In this document: one piece after another, positions 53,551 through 62,960 of the stretch
How the letters are laid out: each line of letters begins with the position of its first letter
Position numbering within the stretch: position 1 is the stretch's first letter
Assembly (NCBI GenBank): GCA_965248935.1
Contig: OZ252214.1
Coordinates: forward strand, 4,712,001-4,776,000
Length of the DNA: 64,000 nucleotides
Source of the DNA: G032773895 sp965248935
GTDB taxonomy: Bacteria > Pseudomonadota > Gammaproteobacteria > Pseudomonadales > Cellvibrionaceae
Direction: 5' to 3'
Program-made: the position numbers and the translations under genes
The notes under the pieces: model-generated
What the model saw: the letters and a program-made list of their open reading frames with translations, nothing else
The model's database searches: none
What the model was told of the DNA's origin: nothing

Positions 53551-54864
53551 TTAAAGAGAGATTGCTATTTGTGCGCCAACACGAACAAAAGGCCCATTAT
53601 CGGAATCTGAGTCCGGCAACGGATTAACAACCGTAAATTGGCTGATTGCATCCGGTTGAAAAACAAGACACATACTGGAACCGCCATAACTAAACCATCC
53701 CAGTTCTTGGCCCTTTTCCACTCTGTCACCAACTTTTACTTGAATGTTCACGGATGAAATTTCCGTAATTCCGATTGGAATAACACAGACTAACCCAATG
53801 TTAGGATCATCGCTTTCTATAAAGACCAAACCACGAGTATTAACGTTTGCTTCATAGACTTGTGATTTAGTGCCCGCAGAGGCATCAAAACCTTCGCTAT
53901 AAAGCTCGCTAAACATATACCCCGGAACAATACGTTGCTCGATAACGGTACCGGATATAGGGGACCACCAGCGATGGTAGTTATTTCCACTCAGGAATGT
54001 TTGCACCACATCACCACCGACAAAACGCTCAACATGGCTACCATCTAGCATATGTTCCAGTGAATAATTTTGACTTTTGCAATCAAAACAATCCGTACGT
54101 TTTACCTTATGTGCGATACGGTAAATAGTGCCGTCATTTGCAGAGGTAATAACATGGTGATTTTTCGGGCCATCAATGGGGCGACAGATACTGATAATCT
54201 GCCTATGAAAAAAATCGTTAAAGGAAGTATAGCCCCAGTGTACGGGGTCAGCTACTTTATCTTCTTCAGTGACAAATTGATCAAGGTCATTATTGATATA
54301 GGAATGTGCATTCAACCACCCGTCTGGGCCAGTCGTTATTACATTCAAAGAGGCTTCAGAATCAAGGTATTCACACCAAGCATTGAGAATATCGGCTAAT
54401 TTAAGATTGAACTCTGTGTTTCTAAATACTATTTGGCCCGCTCTGGTCCACATCATGTAAACAAACAGTCCTGACATGGGAAAGGCTGAATGAGGTATAT
54501 CGGGGGTATAGGGTGGAGCCCTTTTAATAATATGATTGATTGTACACAGCATTGTTTCAATCGAATCAATAGAGTACGGAATTTCAGGTTCATAAGTACG
54601 ATGAACTTCTTCCCCTTCAGCAATCATTAAGTTCACGTTTTCACGCAATTCACCGTGAGTTAGCAAAAGATCGGCCATGGCTTGTACGGATGGCTCAAAA
54701 CTTTCAACAGACTTACCTTTATGCGCATCAAGCGCTTCCTTAACAATATCGCTTAACCACTGTGAAATGTATTTACTTTCCTTTGGTAAGTACCCAGCTA
54801 GTACACCAAAACTTTGCTGATAATTGGATACAAAGTCATTATCTTGCTCTATTTCATATGTCAT
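53551..54864 (-). CDS. Phosphatidylserine decarboxylase-like protein
   Basis: The ATG at 54864 (MTYEIEQDNDFVSNYQQSFG) follows AAGGAAG; 437 residues. The N-terminal 150 residues form the helical domain found with some Psd proteins (SKYISQWLSDIVKEALDAHKG). The Psd domain then follows: SFNDFFHRQI, ITSANDGTIYRI, FLSGNNYHRWWSPISGTVIE and RGLVFIESDDPNIGLVCVIP. The self-cleavage site is WFSYGGSSMCLVF (usually GGST/LGST), whose Ser becomes the pyruvoyl group. It is the first gene of the cluster. The substrate may be a lipid or an amino-acid adduct; in such clusters Psd-like proteins often have unusual substrates. Confidence 0.85.
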   Translation of the reverse strand: MTYEIEQDNDFVSNYQQSFGVLAGYLPKESKYISQWLSDIVKEALDAHKGKSVESFEPSVQAMADLLLTHGELRENVNLMIAEGEEVHRTYEPEIPYSIDSIETMLCTINHIIKRAPPYTPDIPHSAFPMSGLFVYMMWTRAGQIVFRNTEFNLKLADILNAWCEYLDSEASLNVITTGPDGWLNAHSYINNDLDQFVTEEDKVADPVHWGYTSFNDFFHRQIISICRPIDGPKNHHVITSANDGTIYRIAHKVKRTDCFDCKSQNYSLEHMLDGSHVERFVGGDVVQTFLSGNNYHRWWSPISGTVIEQRIVPGYMFSELYSEGFDASAGTKSQVYEANVNTRGLVFIESDDPNIGLVCVIPIGITEISSVNIQVKVGDRVEKGQELGWFSYGGSSMCLVFQPDAISQFTVVNPLPDSDSDNGPFVRVGAQIAISL

Positions 54865-55124
54865 TGAGGTGCTTCCTTTTAAAAGATGAGGTGACAAGTT
54901 AACAGCGAATTTTATATAAATTTTCTTCTTTTCAGAATGCGTGAGATTAGAATTTAATTCTGTTTAATAGGGTTAAAAGCGCCCTACCCTGATTAAACAA
55001 AAAAAGGACATCGTTATAACCAAGCTTTCTGATATTTCTACAATATTAGAAAATGATTATGATTTATCTCGTAATCCACTATGCCCTTTGTTATTGCGTA
55101 ATGATTAATAATGAGTATTTTTTG
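54865..55124. other. Intergenic, probable promoter of the Psd-MNIO cluster
   Basis: AT-rich, no gene. It should contain the promoter for the minus-strand cluster. No clear box could be named. Confidence 0.35.
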
Positions 55125-55440
55125 TTTCTACTCCGTTAGTAAACAGTATTTTATATAGAGTAGTCGCATATTGATAAAAATTAAGACCGATTAAAAAATA
55201 ATGGCGCCTTATGTATTTTTTGTTTTCCCTAAAATTTAACTCCAACCCCCACATTATTGACCCACAAAGAAGCATTACACATATTTTACGTGATGCAGCC
55301 CAAATTACTGTTAATTTATTTTCACAAGCTCATATTGGTATCTTTTGTTCATTGTTTTTTATTTATTAACAAGACAGAAAACGAACTTGCATAAGTTACA
55401 TTCTTATTGTTGGGTTAATTTTTTTAGTCAAAGCTCGCCC
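55125..55440. repeat. About 310-bp direct repeat, left copy
   Basis: From CTCCGTTAGTAAACAGTATT through AATAATGGCGCCTTAT, GACCCACAAAGA, TTTTCACAAGCTCATATTGG and ACAAGACAGAAAACGAACTT to GTTGGGTTAATTTTTTTAG. It matches 60893-61215 with scattered changes and a small insertion. Same orientation. No gene in it. Confidence 0.9.
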
Positions 55441-55562
55441 CGATAGCAGTAGACCTATTCATTAGACCTATTCATTATACGACCCGAGTAAGCCAGGAGA
55501 CATTACCTAATTATATTTTTTAAAAATCCTAACTTTTAGTTAATTGCGATGAAGCCTATCAT

Positions 55563-56006
55563 CTAATCCAGGTAAGTTGCCGCAAAACCCGCATAGAGCT
55601 GCTTTTGTGAAATATTCAAATCTCCCCAGCCAGTTACCTTTCCACGGCAAATTTTGCTGCCACAAAGACAACTTTTAGGAAAATGCTCAATACGATAATT
55701 TTTCATTGCGTAATCGTAAGTAATTTCTTCATTTATATTTATATCCCTCATAGCAACAATGTCTTGCCCCCCAGTTTCATTGGCCTTGATACCGCAATTG
55801 GGTTCACAGGAATGATTTACCTTTGATATCAAACCTGCATAGCGGACATAGGTATTTTCGCCTATCAGGGTAGCATGTGAGTCATTTTCACTTAACACTT
55901 CACTAACAATTCCAATAACAACAATATCGTTTCGACTAAATTTCCGGGTCGCAAAAACACCTTCGCCCTTATCCCCAGATACCTTTAACTCAACCCCTTC
56001 AGTCAT
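55563..56006 (-). CDS. SET-domain protein (putative lysine methyltransferase)
   Basis: From the ATG at 56006 (MTEGVELKVSGDKGEGVFAT), with GGAGGGA upstream; 147 residues. SET motifs: GDKGEGVFATRKFSRND (AdoMet loop), ISKVNHSCEPNCGIK (NHSCxPN) and INEEITYDYAMKNY (E-x-x-x-DY). A post-SET-like zinc motif follows, SCLCGSKICRG. The compact size is a bare SET domain. In bacteria SET proteins methylate lysines of proteins; its place at the end of an N-N bond cluster hints at a small molecule or a carrier protein as substrate. Confidence 0.85.
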   Translation of the reverse strand: MTEGVELKVSGDKGEGVFATRKFSRNDIVVIGIVSEVLSENDSHATLIGENTYVRYAGLISKVNHSCEPNCGIKANETGGQDIVAMRDININEEITYDYAMKNYRIEHFPKSCLCGSKICRGKVTGWGDLNISQKQLYAGFAATYLD

Positions 56007-56062
56007 CAATCTTCCCTCCACCAAGTAGAGAATTATGCAAAATCCTTTTATGTTTGTCAGTA

Positions 56063-56776
56063 CTATCGTGAATTTTCAATTTTTGTAAGTTCTGAAAGTC
56101 GTTCAATCTGATCTCCTTTTTCATCAAAATTCAATGGAGACAGCCATTTGGTGAACGCTGTTTTTAGCATTCCCCATTCGGTGTCAATAATGGAATAATA
56201 AACGGTATCTCTATTACGGCCTTTAACAATACAATTTTGTCGAAACACTCCTTCAAGTGAAAAACCAAGACGTTCGGCGGCCTTGCGTGAAGCCAAATTC
56301 AACGAGTTACATTTCCACTCGTAACGCCGGTATCCCATAATAAATACGCATTGCATCATCAAAAACATCGCTTCGGTTGCGGCTATGGTACCCTGCAAAA
56401 GAGGCGAGAAGCACAAATGTCCAACTTCAATTGCTCCCTCCATCGGTCTTATATTCAAATAACTCGCCAAGCCGATCGCTCTGTTTTTCTTTAAGTCTAT
56501 AACTGCATAAAATTGAGGATCTGATTTATTGCTGACCGCAGATAACCATTGAAGGTATTCGTCGAAACTTTCAAATGGTCCATATTGTAAATATGTCCAA
56601 AGCCTACCTTCGGTATCATAAGTGTTTGACACGAATAAATCTTTGGCGTGAACCAATGGGTCGAGAGGCTCTAACCGGCAATGATCCCCTAACATTGGCT
56701 CGCTTTGAGGGAAACATGCCGATTCCCAATCACGAACAACAAAACCAATGGGCTGGCCTAACTCATTTTTCTCCAT
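56063..56776 (-). CDS. GNAT-family N-acetyltransferase
   Basis: 237 residues, RimJ/RimL type GNAT. AIGLASYLNIRPMEGAIEVG, HLCFSPLLQGTIAATEAMFL, EWKCNSLNLASRKAAERLGF and SLEGVFRQNCIVKGRNRDTV cover the acetyl-CoA-binding core and the classical C-terminal motif. The gene lies between the SET gene and the cupin-MetRS gene on the same strand, 57 and 114 bases away. It could acylate an amino group of the hydrazine product, either as a biosynthetic step or as self-protection. Confidence 0.85.
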   Translation of the reverse strand: MEKNELGQPIGFVVRDWESACFPQSEPMLGDHCRLEPLDPLVHAKDLFVSNTYDTEGRLWTYLQYGPFESFDEYLQWLSAVSNKSDPQFYAVIDLKKNRAIGLASYLNIRPMEGAIEVGHLCFSPLLQGTIAATEAMFLMMQCVFIMGYRRYEWKCNSLNLASRKAAERLGFSLEGVFRQNCIVKGRNRDTVYYSIIDTEWGMLKTAFTKWLSPLNFDEKGDQIERLSELTKIENSR

Positions 56777-56889
56777 GATATCCTCATTGCTTTCTTTTGC
56801 AGTTCAATCTATACGCTTACTTATTTCATTAGGCCCTAACACAGTGATATTATTATCTTTTTTCTTGCTCTTCGATCATATGCAAGTTT

Positions 56890-58863
56890 TTACAGCTCAT
56901 GCTCACACACTGAACTTGTCGCTACGGTTATATCTTGTAGTAGACTAGTTGATGATCTGGACCCGGTATAACTGGGTATTTTATTGCTAATGTCAGGTGA
57001 AATAGGCGTCAGCAAATAGATTATATGTCTGATTGCATATTCAATTAAACATACAGATGTACGCAGGTGGTTGTAACTGAGTTTTCCAGTAAATAAATTA
57101 CTGTGTGACTCAGAAAAAATATAAGTATCATCAATAATAATTTCAATATGTTTGGCTGCACTACTTAGTTGAAACGACTCATACGACAGGTTTATTTTGG
57201 CGGAACCATAATTTTCTAACACCTTGTTGTAAAAGTTTCTTTGTTGCGATGTCCACGCACCCGTGTAGACAGATTTGCTATTGAGTTTGCGTTTTAATTT
57301 TTCATGATTGAGTGATATGAGTTTAAGTTTTTTACTGAACACAGTATCAACAATATTACTATAGTCTTGTAAAGTGAAGTTGGTGCAAATAACATCAGGT
57401 CTCAAGTAAGCAAGACCAAACCGAATATGATCTCGATCATGTTTTTCAATTATTTCCTTACCAGAAATCAGATGATTACGACTGGTGGAGAACTTTTTGC
57501 CATCCAGGTTTAAGAGTTCGTTTACAATGTGTTTCATTGGTGGCTTAATGCCCAGAGCCATGTATATGGCCGGAAATAATAAGGCATGGTAGTAAGCGTT
57601 ATCAAAACCGTAGCAATGAATTATATCAGTGCTTTCACTATAGATTTTTTTAAGCTCTGCTATATCGACGTGCTTATTGTCGGATTTATTGTCGGATTTG
57701 CTGCAATGGGAGGTATCCCGAGTTTGACCGTTGGCCGCCCCCCATAAATACCCTATAGCCATTTCAAACCAAACGTAAATAATCTGCTCTTCATGGTCTT
57801 TTATAGCGTGTTTTATACCCCATTCAGTCGGGTGACTGATACAAATATCCGGCAGACCTTTCTCGATCATCAAAACAGCAAGATTAAATACTTTCGACGG
57901 CATAGATGCAGAATTGATATAGTCCAGCAGTTGCTCTGCAAAGCTAGATAGACGGAAATATAGTCTAGTACACTCACCTACCTGGATATCATCAGATAGC
58001 TTGCACTTAGCATCAATAATATCGGTACATTGATTCGGTCTACCACAAGCCTCACAGGCATTGCCATCAGTAGTATTGTTACAGTGCGGGCACAAGCCGG
58101 AAACAAAAGCTTCGTGAAGGTAGCGGCTTTTGTTGTATAGTGCAGGTTGGTTGGACGAATAAATAAAACCTTTTTCATGTAATATATCTGTTATCTTGTG
58201 AACGAAAGGTATGTATCCAGCATCGCTATTGGGTTGAATAAAATAGTCAATATCAATACCAAAAGACTGCCAGGTTTGTTGAATTTCCTTTGCGTATAAA
58301 TTCGCTGTAGAAAGATTGTCGCTTCCATCCTGAATCGCTTTCAACTCAACATAGGTCTGATTATCATCACGCCCTGTAATATGCTTAGCATGGTGACCTT
58401 GCTGCCGCAAAGAACGCTTTAATACATCTGCCGCCAGATATGGGCCGGATAGATGACCAAGGTGTAAATTTCCATTAGGCGTTGGTGGTGTTGAAAATAT
58501 AATAAATTCTTTGGCTGCGGTGTCCGGCGTCCTATCATCTTCATGGTCTTCAGGCTTGACGCAGCATATTGATAAGAATACTAGGTCTTCTCCCCCTTCA
58601 TTGATAACGACGTGTGCTTCATATGCATCAAACGAGACAATATCTCCAGCAACTACCTGCTGTTTTATTTGAAAATTGGAAACACAGCCATGGCCGGATA
58701 AAAATACAAACGTTTCCTGTTCAATATGGCTGTGCGACTCCGAACGCTGGCCAGGGGAAAGGCGACAACGGCTTAAACTGGATGATTCGGCGAACACTAA
58801 AGATTCACTCATATCCACCGAGTAAGAAGTGTAATCATATTTTTTATGATCGATAATTTTCAA
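56890..58863 (-). CDS. Cupin-MetRS fusion, hydrazine synthetase type
   Basis: 657 residues. Residues 1-110 are a cupin with metal ligands His44, His46 and Glu50 (ESHSHIEQE) and His84 (AHVVIN). From 118 on it is a class I aminoacyl-tRNA synthetase of MetRS type: FSTPPTPNGNLHLGHLSGPY (HLGH at 134-137), a zinc finger CPHCN...CEACG, and a KMSKS-like DGKKFSTSR. Such fusions are known in hydrazine-forming pathways: the MetRS part activates an amino acid and esterifies N-hydroxylysine, and the cupin rearranges the ester into an N-N bond. A true MetRS would not have a cupin lead. Neighbour 58914 supplies the hydroxylase. Confidence 0.9.
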   Translation of the reverse strand: MKIIDHKKYDYTSYSVDMSESLVFAESSSLSRCRLSPGQRSESHSHIEQETFVFLSGHGCVSNFQIKQQVVAGDIVSFDAYEAHVVINEGGEDLVFLSICCVKPEDHEDDRTPDTAAKEFIIFSTPPTPNGNLHLGHLSGPYLAADVLKRSLRQQGHHAKHITGRDDNQTYVELKAIQDGSDNLSTANLYAKEIQQTWQSFGIDIDYFIQPNSDAGYIPFVHKITDILHEKGFIYSSNQPALYNKSRYLHEAFVSGLCPHCNNTTDGNACEACGRPNQCTDIIDAKCKLSDDIQVGECTRLYFRLSSFAEQLLDYINSASMPSKVFNLAVLMIEKGLPDICISHPTEWGIKHAIKDHEEQIIYVWFEMAIGYLWGAANGQTRDTSHCSKSDNKSDNKHVDIAELKKIYSESTDIIHCYGFDNAYYHALLFPAIYMALGIKPPMKHIVNELLNLDGKKFSTSRNHLISGKEIIEKHDRDHIRFGLAYLRPDVICTNFTLQDYSNIVDTVFSKKLKLISLNHEKLKRKLNSKSVYTGAWTSQQRNFYNKVLENYGSAKINLSYESFQLSSAAKHIEIIIDDTYIFSESHSNLFTGKLSYNHLRTSVCLIEYAIRHIIYLLTPISPDISNKIPSYTGSRSSTSLLQDITVATSSVCEHEL

Positions 58864-58913
58864 TATAACACCCTCAATTAAAATAGTTTTTATGCAATAT
58901 AAATATATTTATC

Positions 58914-60266
58914 TCAAAGGACGCTTTCCGCAATATTATCCACACAAAAAATGTCAGACTCATTTAAGTAATGTGTAATAGATGAAACGATCTCACCCGA
59001 TTTAACCGCCATATTTGAAATTAATGTACTGGATAATCCGTGAGTTTTTTCACAATCGTTGACACAGTAAATAGAAAGGTTTTGATTCGTTTTAGAACAA
59101 ATTTTGTAATTTCTGTCCCATTCTAATTTTTTCCCTTCATCCATATCAATAAGATCCGTCAGCGCCTTATCAAACAAGGGCAATGGTGAGCGAGGCAAAA
59201 AGCCAGTGGCACAGATAACGTAATCAAAATATTCCTGCACCTGTGCTGAAGCAAGTCCGTCATAAATATCACAAAAAATCTTATTGTTAACTGGCACCGC
59301 CTTTTCAAGCCGACACATTCGTAATGGATTGAGGCGATTATATCCGCAAACTTTTTCGTTATACCAAAGCTGATAGATTGACTTAATTAAATCGACATCC
59401 ACTACATTGTAATTTGTCCCTCTATGTAGACAGAGAATTTCTGACTGTGTTTTTTTCGGAGCCTCAAAAAAAAGATCGACAGCTTCAGGATCAAAAACCT
59501 GATTTACAAAAGGGCTATCATCAGCGGGACGAAACCCAAATACTGAGGTAAGAAAATTGATCTCTGTCTGGGGGTAATTATCATATAAATATTTAACAAT
59601 TTCAGCGGCGCTTTGCCCGCCACCAACAACCAGCACACGACCAAGGTTCTCTTGCTGACCTTGATTTAGCTTATCCAGTAGGTGATACCCGTGAAAAATC
59701 CTTTCCGACTCTAAAACTCCATTTGGCATATTTGGAGAAAGTCCACCAGAATATACTATAGATCGAGTGTAAAACATCTTTATAACGCCCCCGTCGTCAA
59801 TGGTAAGCTGGAAAATATCTTTATCCGACGGACTTTTAGCTTTGGCATACATCGAGATTGACTGTACTTTTTTACCGAAAAAAACAGGATATGGTAATTT
59901 ATTAGTACACCATTGCAGATACTCCATAAACTCTCTGCGTGTTGGGCAGAACGTTTGAAGATTGATAAAATCATTCAGCCTACCCACGCTATGTAAATAG
60001 TTTACAAAAGAATATTCACTTATTGGGTTTCGTTGAGTTACCAGATCTTTTAAAAATGAAACTTGCATTGTAGCGTCATTAAACATCATACCCGGATGCC
60101 AACCCATGTTTTTTTTCTTATCTACAAACATGCATTTAAGGTCTGGCGCCATCTCATCAAGAGCAATAGCCATGGCGATGTTAGCCGGACCAAAACCGAT
60201 GCCTATAACATCATAGATAGTTTTTTTATTTCCATCAAGAGATGCAAAATCATTTTCAATTTCCAT
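58914..60266 (-). CDS. Lysine/ornithine N-hydroxylase (SidA/IucD/PvdA type)
   Basis: 450 residues, flavin N-monooxygenase. YDVIGIGFGPANIAMAIALD (FAD), KKKNMGWHPGMMFNDATMQV, SFLKDLVTQRNPISEYSFVN and GRVLVVGGGQSAAEIVKYLY (NADPH), with CATGFLPRSPLPLFDK near the end. These are the classical L-lysine N6- or L-ornithine N5-hydroxylase motifs. Next to a cupin-MetRS fusion the product is most likely N6-hydroxylysine, used for N-N bond formation rather than a siderophore; no siderophore synthetase lies in the window. The gene starts 50 bases upstream of the fusion gene. Confidence 0.9.
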   Translation of the reverse strand: MEIENDFASLDGNKKTIYDVIGIGFGPANIAMAIALDEMAPDLKCMFVDKKKNMGWHPGMMFNDATMQVSFLKDLVTQRNPISEYSFVNYLHSVGRLNDFINLQTFCPTRREFMEYLQWCTNKLPYPVFFGKKVQSISMYAKAKSPSDKDIFQLTIDDGGVIKMFYTRSIVYSGGLSPNMPNGVLESERIFHGYHLLDKLNQGQQENLGRVLVVGGGQSAAEIVKYLYDNYPQTEINFLTSVFGFRPADDSPFVNQVFDPEAVDLFFEAPKKTQSEILCLHRGTNYNVVDVDLIKSIYQLWYNEKVCGYNRLNPLRMCRLEKAVPVNNKIFCDIYDGLASAQVQEYFDYVICATGFLPRSPLPLFDKALTDLIDMDEGKKLEWDRNYKICSKTNQNLSIYCVNDCEKTHGLSSTLISNMAVKSGEIVSSITHYLNESDIFCVDNIAESVL

Positions 60267-60576
60267 AGTTTCCTCTTCTAGTTATACCTACAGTATCTAA
60301 AACATAACTTAAAATTTTATTCTTTGTACAATCATTTATTTCGGAATTTATTACAAAGATCAACCACTGGCAATATATTTTCTTTCATGGGTGTTCATGC
60401 TAGCAAGACAACTACTTTTTATTATAAATAACGTTAATCAAGGGTCTCGATTTATAAAAACTTTAAAAGAACTAAAATTCTCGTATTTTTTCCCTTAAAA
60501 TAAACTAAATACAACCCTTACCAAGGTGTCGGCTGAAAATAATTTACCCGTATTACTAATGGTGGTACGAGTCGAT
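60267..60576. other. Intergenic, promoter region of the hydrazine-type cluster
   Basis: AT-rich with no gene. It should hold the promoter for the hydroxylase gene. No regulator box could be named. Confidence 0.35.
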
Positions 60577-60795
60577 TCAACAATGGGAATAGCAAGGCGC
60601 TTTTTTTGATGCTCTTAAGGTAACGGTATCATCAATGAATAACTCAATAAGTATACCTTGCGATCTCAGGGGTAGTTTTTTGGTTAGAAACGCTATCCAA
60701 TAACAAAGTTTGTTAGGGATACGACTATATTCTCTATCGTCATACAGCTTCCAGAATAGAAATATTTTATTTTTTCTGAAGGCCGCGCCTTGCAT
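60577..60795 (-). pseudogene. IS4-type transposase fragment
   Basis: From an ATG at 60795 the translation runs MQGAAFRKNKIFLFWKLYDD and on through NKLCYWIAFLTKKLPLRSQG to LIELFIDDTVTL. KLPLRS-x3-x-x-ELF is reminiscent of a conserved segment in IS4-type transposases, but only about 70 codons remain. The identification rests on this short stretch and is tentative. Confidence 0.4.
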
Positions 60796-60892
60796 AACTT
60801 TTTCTTTTTTAAATAATACAAGGTACGGCAACGCGATATGCGAGCGCATGTCAAGTTTTATTTTGTTGTTTGTTACCCCGTTGAAATTCTAA

Positions 60893-61215
60893 ACTCTAGC
60901 TCTGTTAGTAAGCGGCATTTTATATAGGGTAGTCGCATATTGGTAAAAATTAAGACCGATTAGAAAATAATGGCGCCTTATATATCTTTTTTATTTTCTC
61001 TAAAACCTAACCCCAAGCCCAAGATTATCGACCCACAAAGAGACATCACAAATATTTCACATAATGCGGTCAAAATTAGTGTTAATTTATTTTCACAAGC
61101 TCATATTGGTGTCTTTTGTTTATTAATTTTTATTTGTTAACTTTTATTTATTAACAAGACAGAAAACGAACTTGTATAAGTTACATCCCAATTGTTGGGT
61201 TAATTTTTTTAGTTT
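60893..61215. repeat. About 310-bp direct repeat, right copy
   Basis: Matches 55125-55440. It lies directly upstream of the broken tyrosinase gene, so it was probably that gene's promoter and leader region. Confidence 0.9.
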
Positions 61216-61343
61216 TTTTAGTTTTCTTCAAACCCTTAATTCTCAATGGATTCTTCTAAATAACAACTATACTTCAAACGCACAAATTACATGGAAAGAG
61301 TCATTTATAACAATATTAGGATTAATCTTTTTACCGACCATTT

Positions 61344-62275
61344 ATGAGAAAATACTGGGCGAATACCCATGGTTATTTTGGTCACGGAGGCAACTCAGCG
61401 AACCTGAACAAACTTATTGCTCGTAAATTACCCGCTTGCGAAGCGAACTTGGGTACTTCAGTATGTAACCAGTACTTTAGTCATATGCACAATTCGGTTG
61501 TTCCCAACGATGGATTGATCGATTATGGCAATGCTGGCTAAACAGAAAGGCCGGAGGCGCGACTATTGACTTTGCCTGGGCAAAGGCAAACTTAGGTATG
61601 GACGACAGTTGGTACGATACACGCTATACATTTGCCAATGAAAACGGAGAAAAAGTAAGCATGACCATCGCCGATGTTTTTACACCCGGCGTTATCACAA
61701 CTCGTTACGATGTTACGGATAACTGTGATGTTAATATGCAACTGGCAGAAAACACTCTGTTGACCAGTCAAAAAAAAGGCCCTGTACTAAAAGCACACAA
61801 ACCTTTGGGTAATCGTAAACCTGTATTACTTCGAGGAAGAACAATCACAGTACCTTTGGTGGCTGCGCAAAGCGGTTCAAAACTACTTTCTACGACCCCA
61901 TTACCTGAACAACCTACCGCAGAGCCTGGGCAAACTTTTCTTCTCTTAGACGACGTGCAATTTGTAGGCACACCGGCAGTAACCTATAAGGTTTATTTAA
62001 GCAGTAAATCCAATTCAAAACAAAGTGTTTATATTGCGACATTTAACCTTTTTGGTATTGGCGCTCACGATGATCATCATAAAAATAATGATGTGACGAA
62101 CTTACTCTACAATGTGACAGATGAAGTTCGTTCTTTAAATATACAAGACGCAACCAATTTAACTGTGCAGTTTATACCCAGCAATATGATGATGACGCCG
62201 TATAAAGAAACCGATACTGATACAGGTATAACGGTTGGTGCTATTCGGTTGGAGTCAGTTCCTATTCCAAAATAA
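61344..62275 (+). pseudogene. Tyrosinase-family copper protein, frameshifted
   Basis: Upstream frame: THGYFGHGGNSANLNKLIAR and NQYFSHMHNSVVPNDG. Near 61515 the frame changes; the sequence goes on as IDRLWQCWLNRKAGGATIDF and then DDSWYDTRYTFANENGEKVS, with the tail VQFVGTPAVTYKVYLSS and IATFNLFGIGAHDDHH. SPND...HH...IDRLW is the CuB block of tyrosinases, but the HH-containing part (F-x-x-HH) is missing here. It is therefore both frameshifted and deleted, and lacks copper ligands. The C-terminal domain is intact as a 225-codon frame from 61598. Confidence 0.75.
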
Positions 62276-62330
62276 TCAGTAAAGAAAAGCTGGCAGCGAA
62301 TAGAGTATTCGTTGCGCCGATATTGGGTTA

Positions 62331-62669
62331 CCTCGGCATCCGAAGTGGATCTTCCCTCGCGGTCGGAGTGCGCAAGAACGGCTCGAAGCCGACTCGGTAA
62401 TGGATCGAGGCGGCTTGCAAAAGTCCTTCAAGGCCATCGTGCAGGATGTGGGTATTCATAAAGACATCACCATACACACCTTGCGCCACTGCTACGGCAC
62501 CTTGCTCACCGATGCGGGCGTGAACCTGCGTTCCATTCAGCACGAGATGGGCCACGAGTGCCCAAAAACAACCGCACTTTATACCCAGCTCTCAACTCAT
62601 ACCCAGCACGATACGAACAAGCGCATTAACCGTATGCTCAATCACTTGCGCCTGCTTTGGGGGGAGTAA
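62331..62669 (+). pseudogene. Tyrosine recombinase, C-terminal half (IS91-associated)
   Basis: The reading frame is open from about 62304 and has recognisable sequence from about 62337: HPKWIFPRGRSAQERLEADS, MDRGGLQKSFKAIVQDVGIH, ITIHTLRHCYGTLLTDAGVN, LRSIQHEMGHECPKTTALYT. It holds the catalytic H-x-x-R, the second His and the Tyr. The N-terminal half is missing. Its type fits the fragment at 45740, which has the other half. It is followed two bases later by the IS91 transposase relic, the normal order in such elements. Confidence 0.85.
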
Positions 62670-62670
62670 C

Positions 62671-62960
62671 ATGGATCTTCAATCCATCACGACTCAGTAC
62701 CGTGAGCGCTTCTTCGCACGCTATGGAAATTCGCTGAATGCTGATCAATGGTCTGCGTTAAATACGATAGGTGGTTTGGGTTAAATAAAAAAGGCTTTCA
62801 AAGTGAGTTGGGTTTATGTTCGGTACTTCACACCCATACTCGTAAGTTGGGGTATCACCCTCACGTACATTGCGTGGTTGTCGGTGGCGGGATACAGCGA
62901 CGCCGACGAGAGTGGCGCAAACTCCAAGGTGATTATTTGTTTAACGGAGATGACTATTAA
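62671..62960 (+). pseudogene. IS91-family transposase, internally deleted
   Basis: ATG at 62671 after GGGGGAG. MDLQSITTQYRERFFARYGN, then a stop near 62784 after a deletion, then in another frame GLCSVLHTHTRKLGYHPHVH followed by CVVVGGG and REWRKLQGDYLFNG. HPHVH is the HUH metal-binding motif of IS91/ISCR rolling-circle transposases. The zinc-binding N-terminal part and the Tyr domain are gone. Confidence 0.85.

Noticed and set aside
56890..58863. Housekeeping methionyl-tRNA synthetase
   Set aside because: The N-terminal cupin, the aberrant KFSTS motif and the neighbouring N-hydroxylase do not fit a housekeeping enzyme.
58914..60266. Hydroxamate siderophore cluster
   Set aside because: No NRPS, IucA/IucC-type synthetase, acyltransferase of IucB type or TonB receptor in the window.
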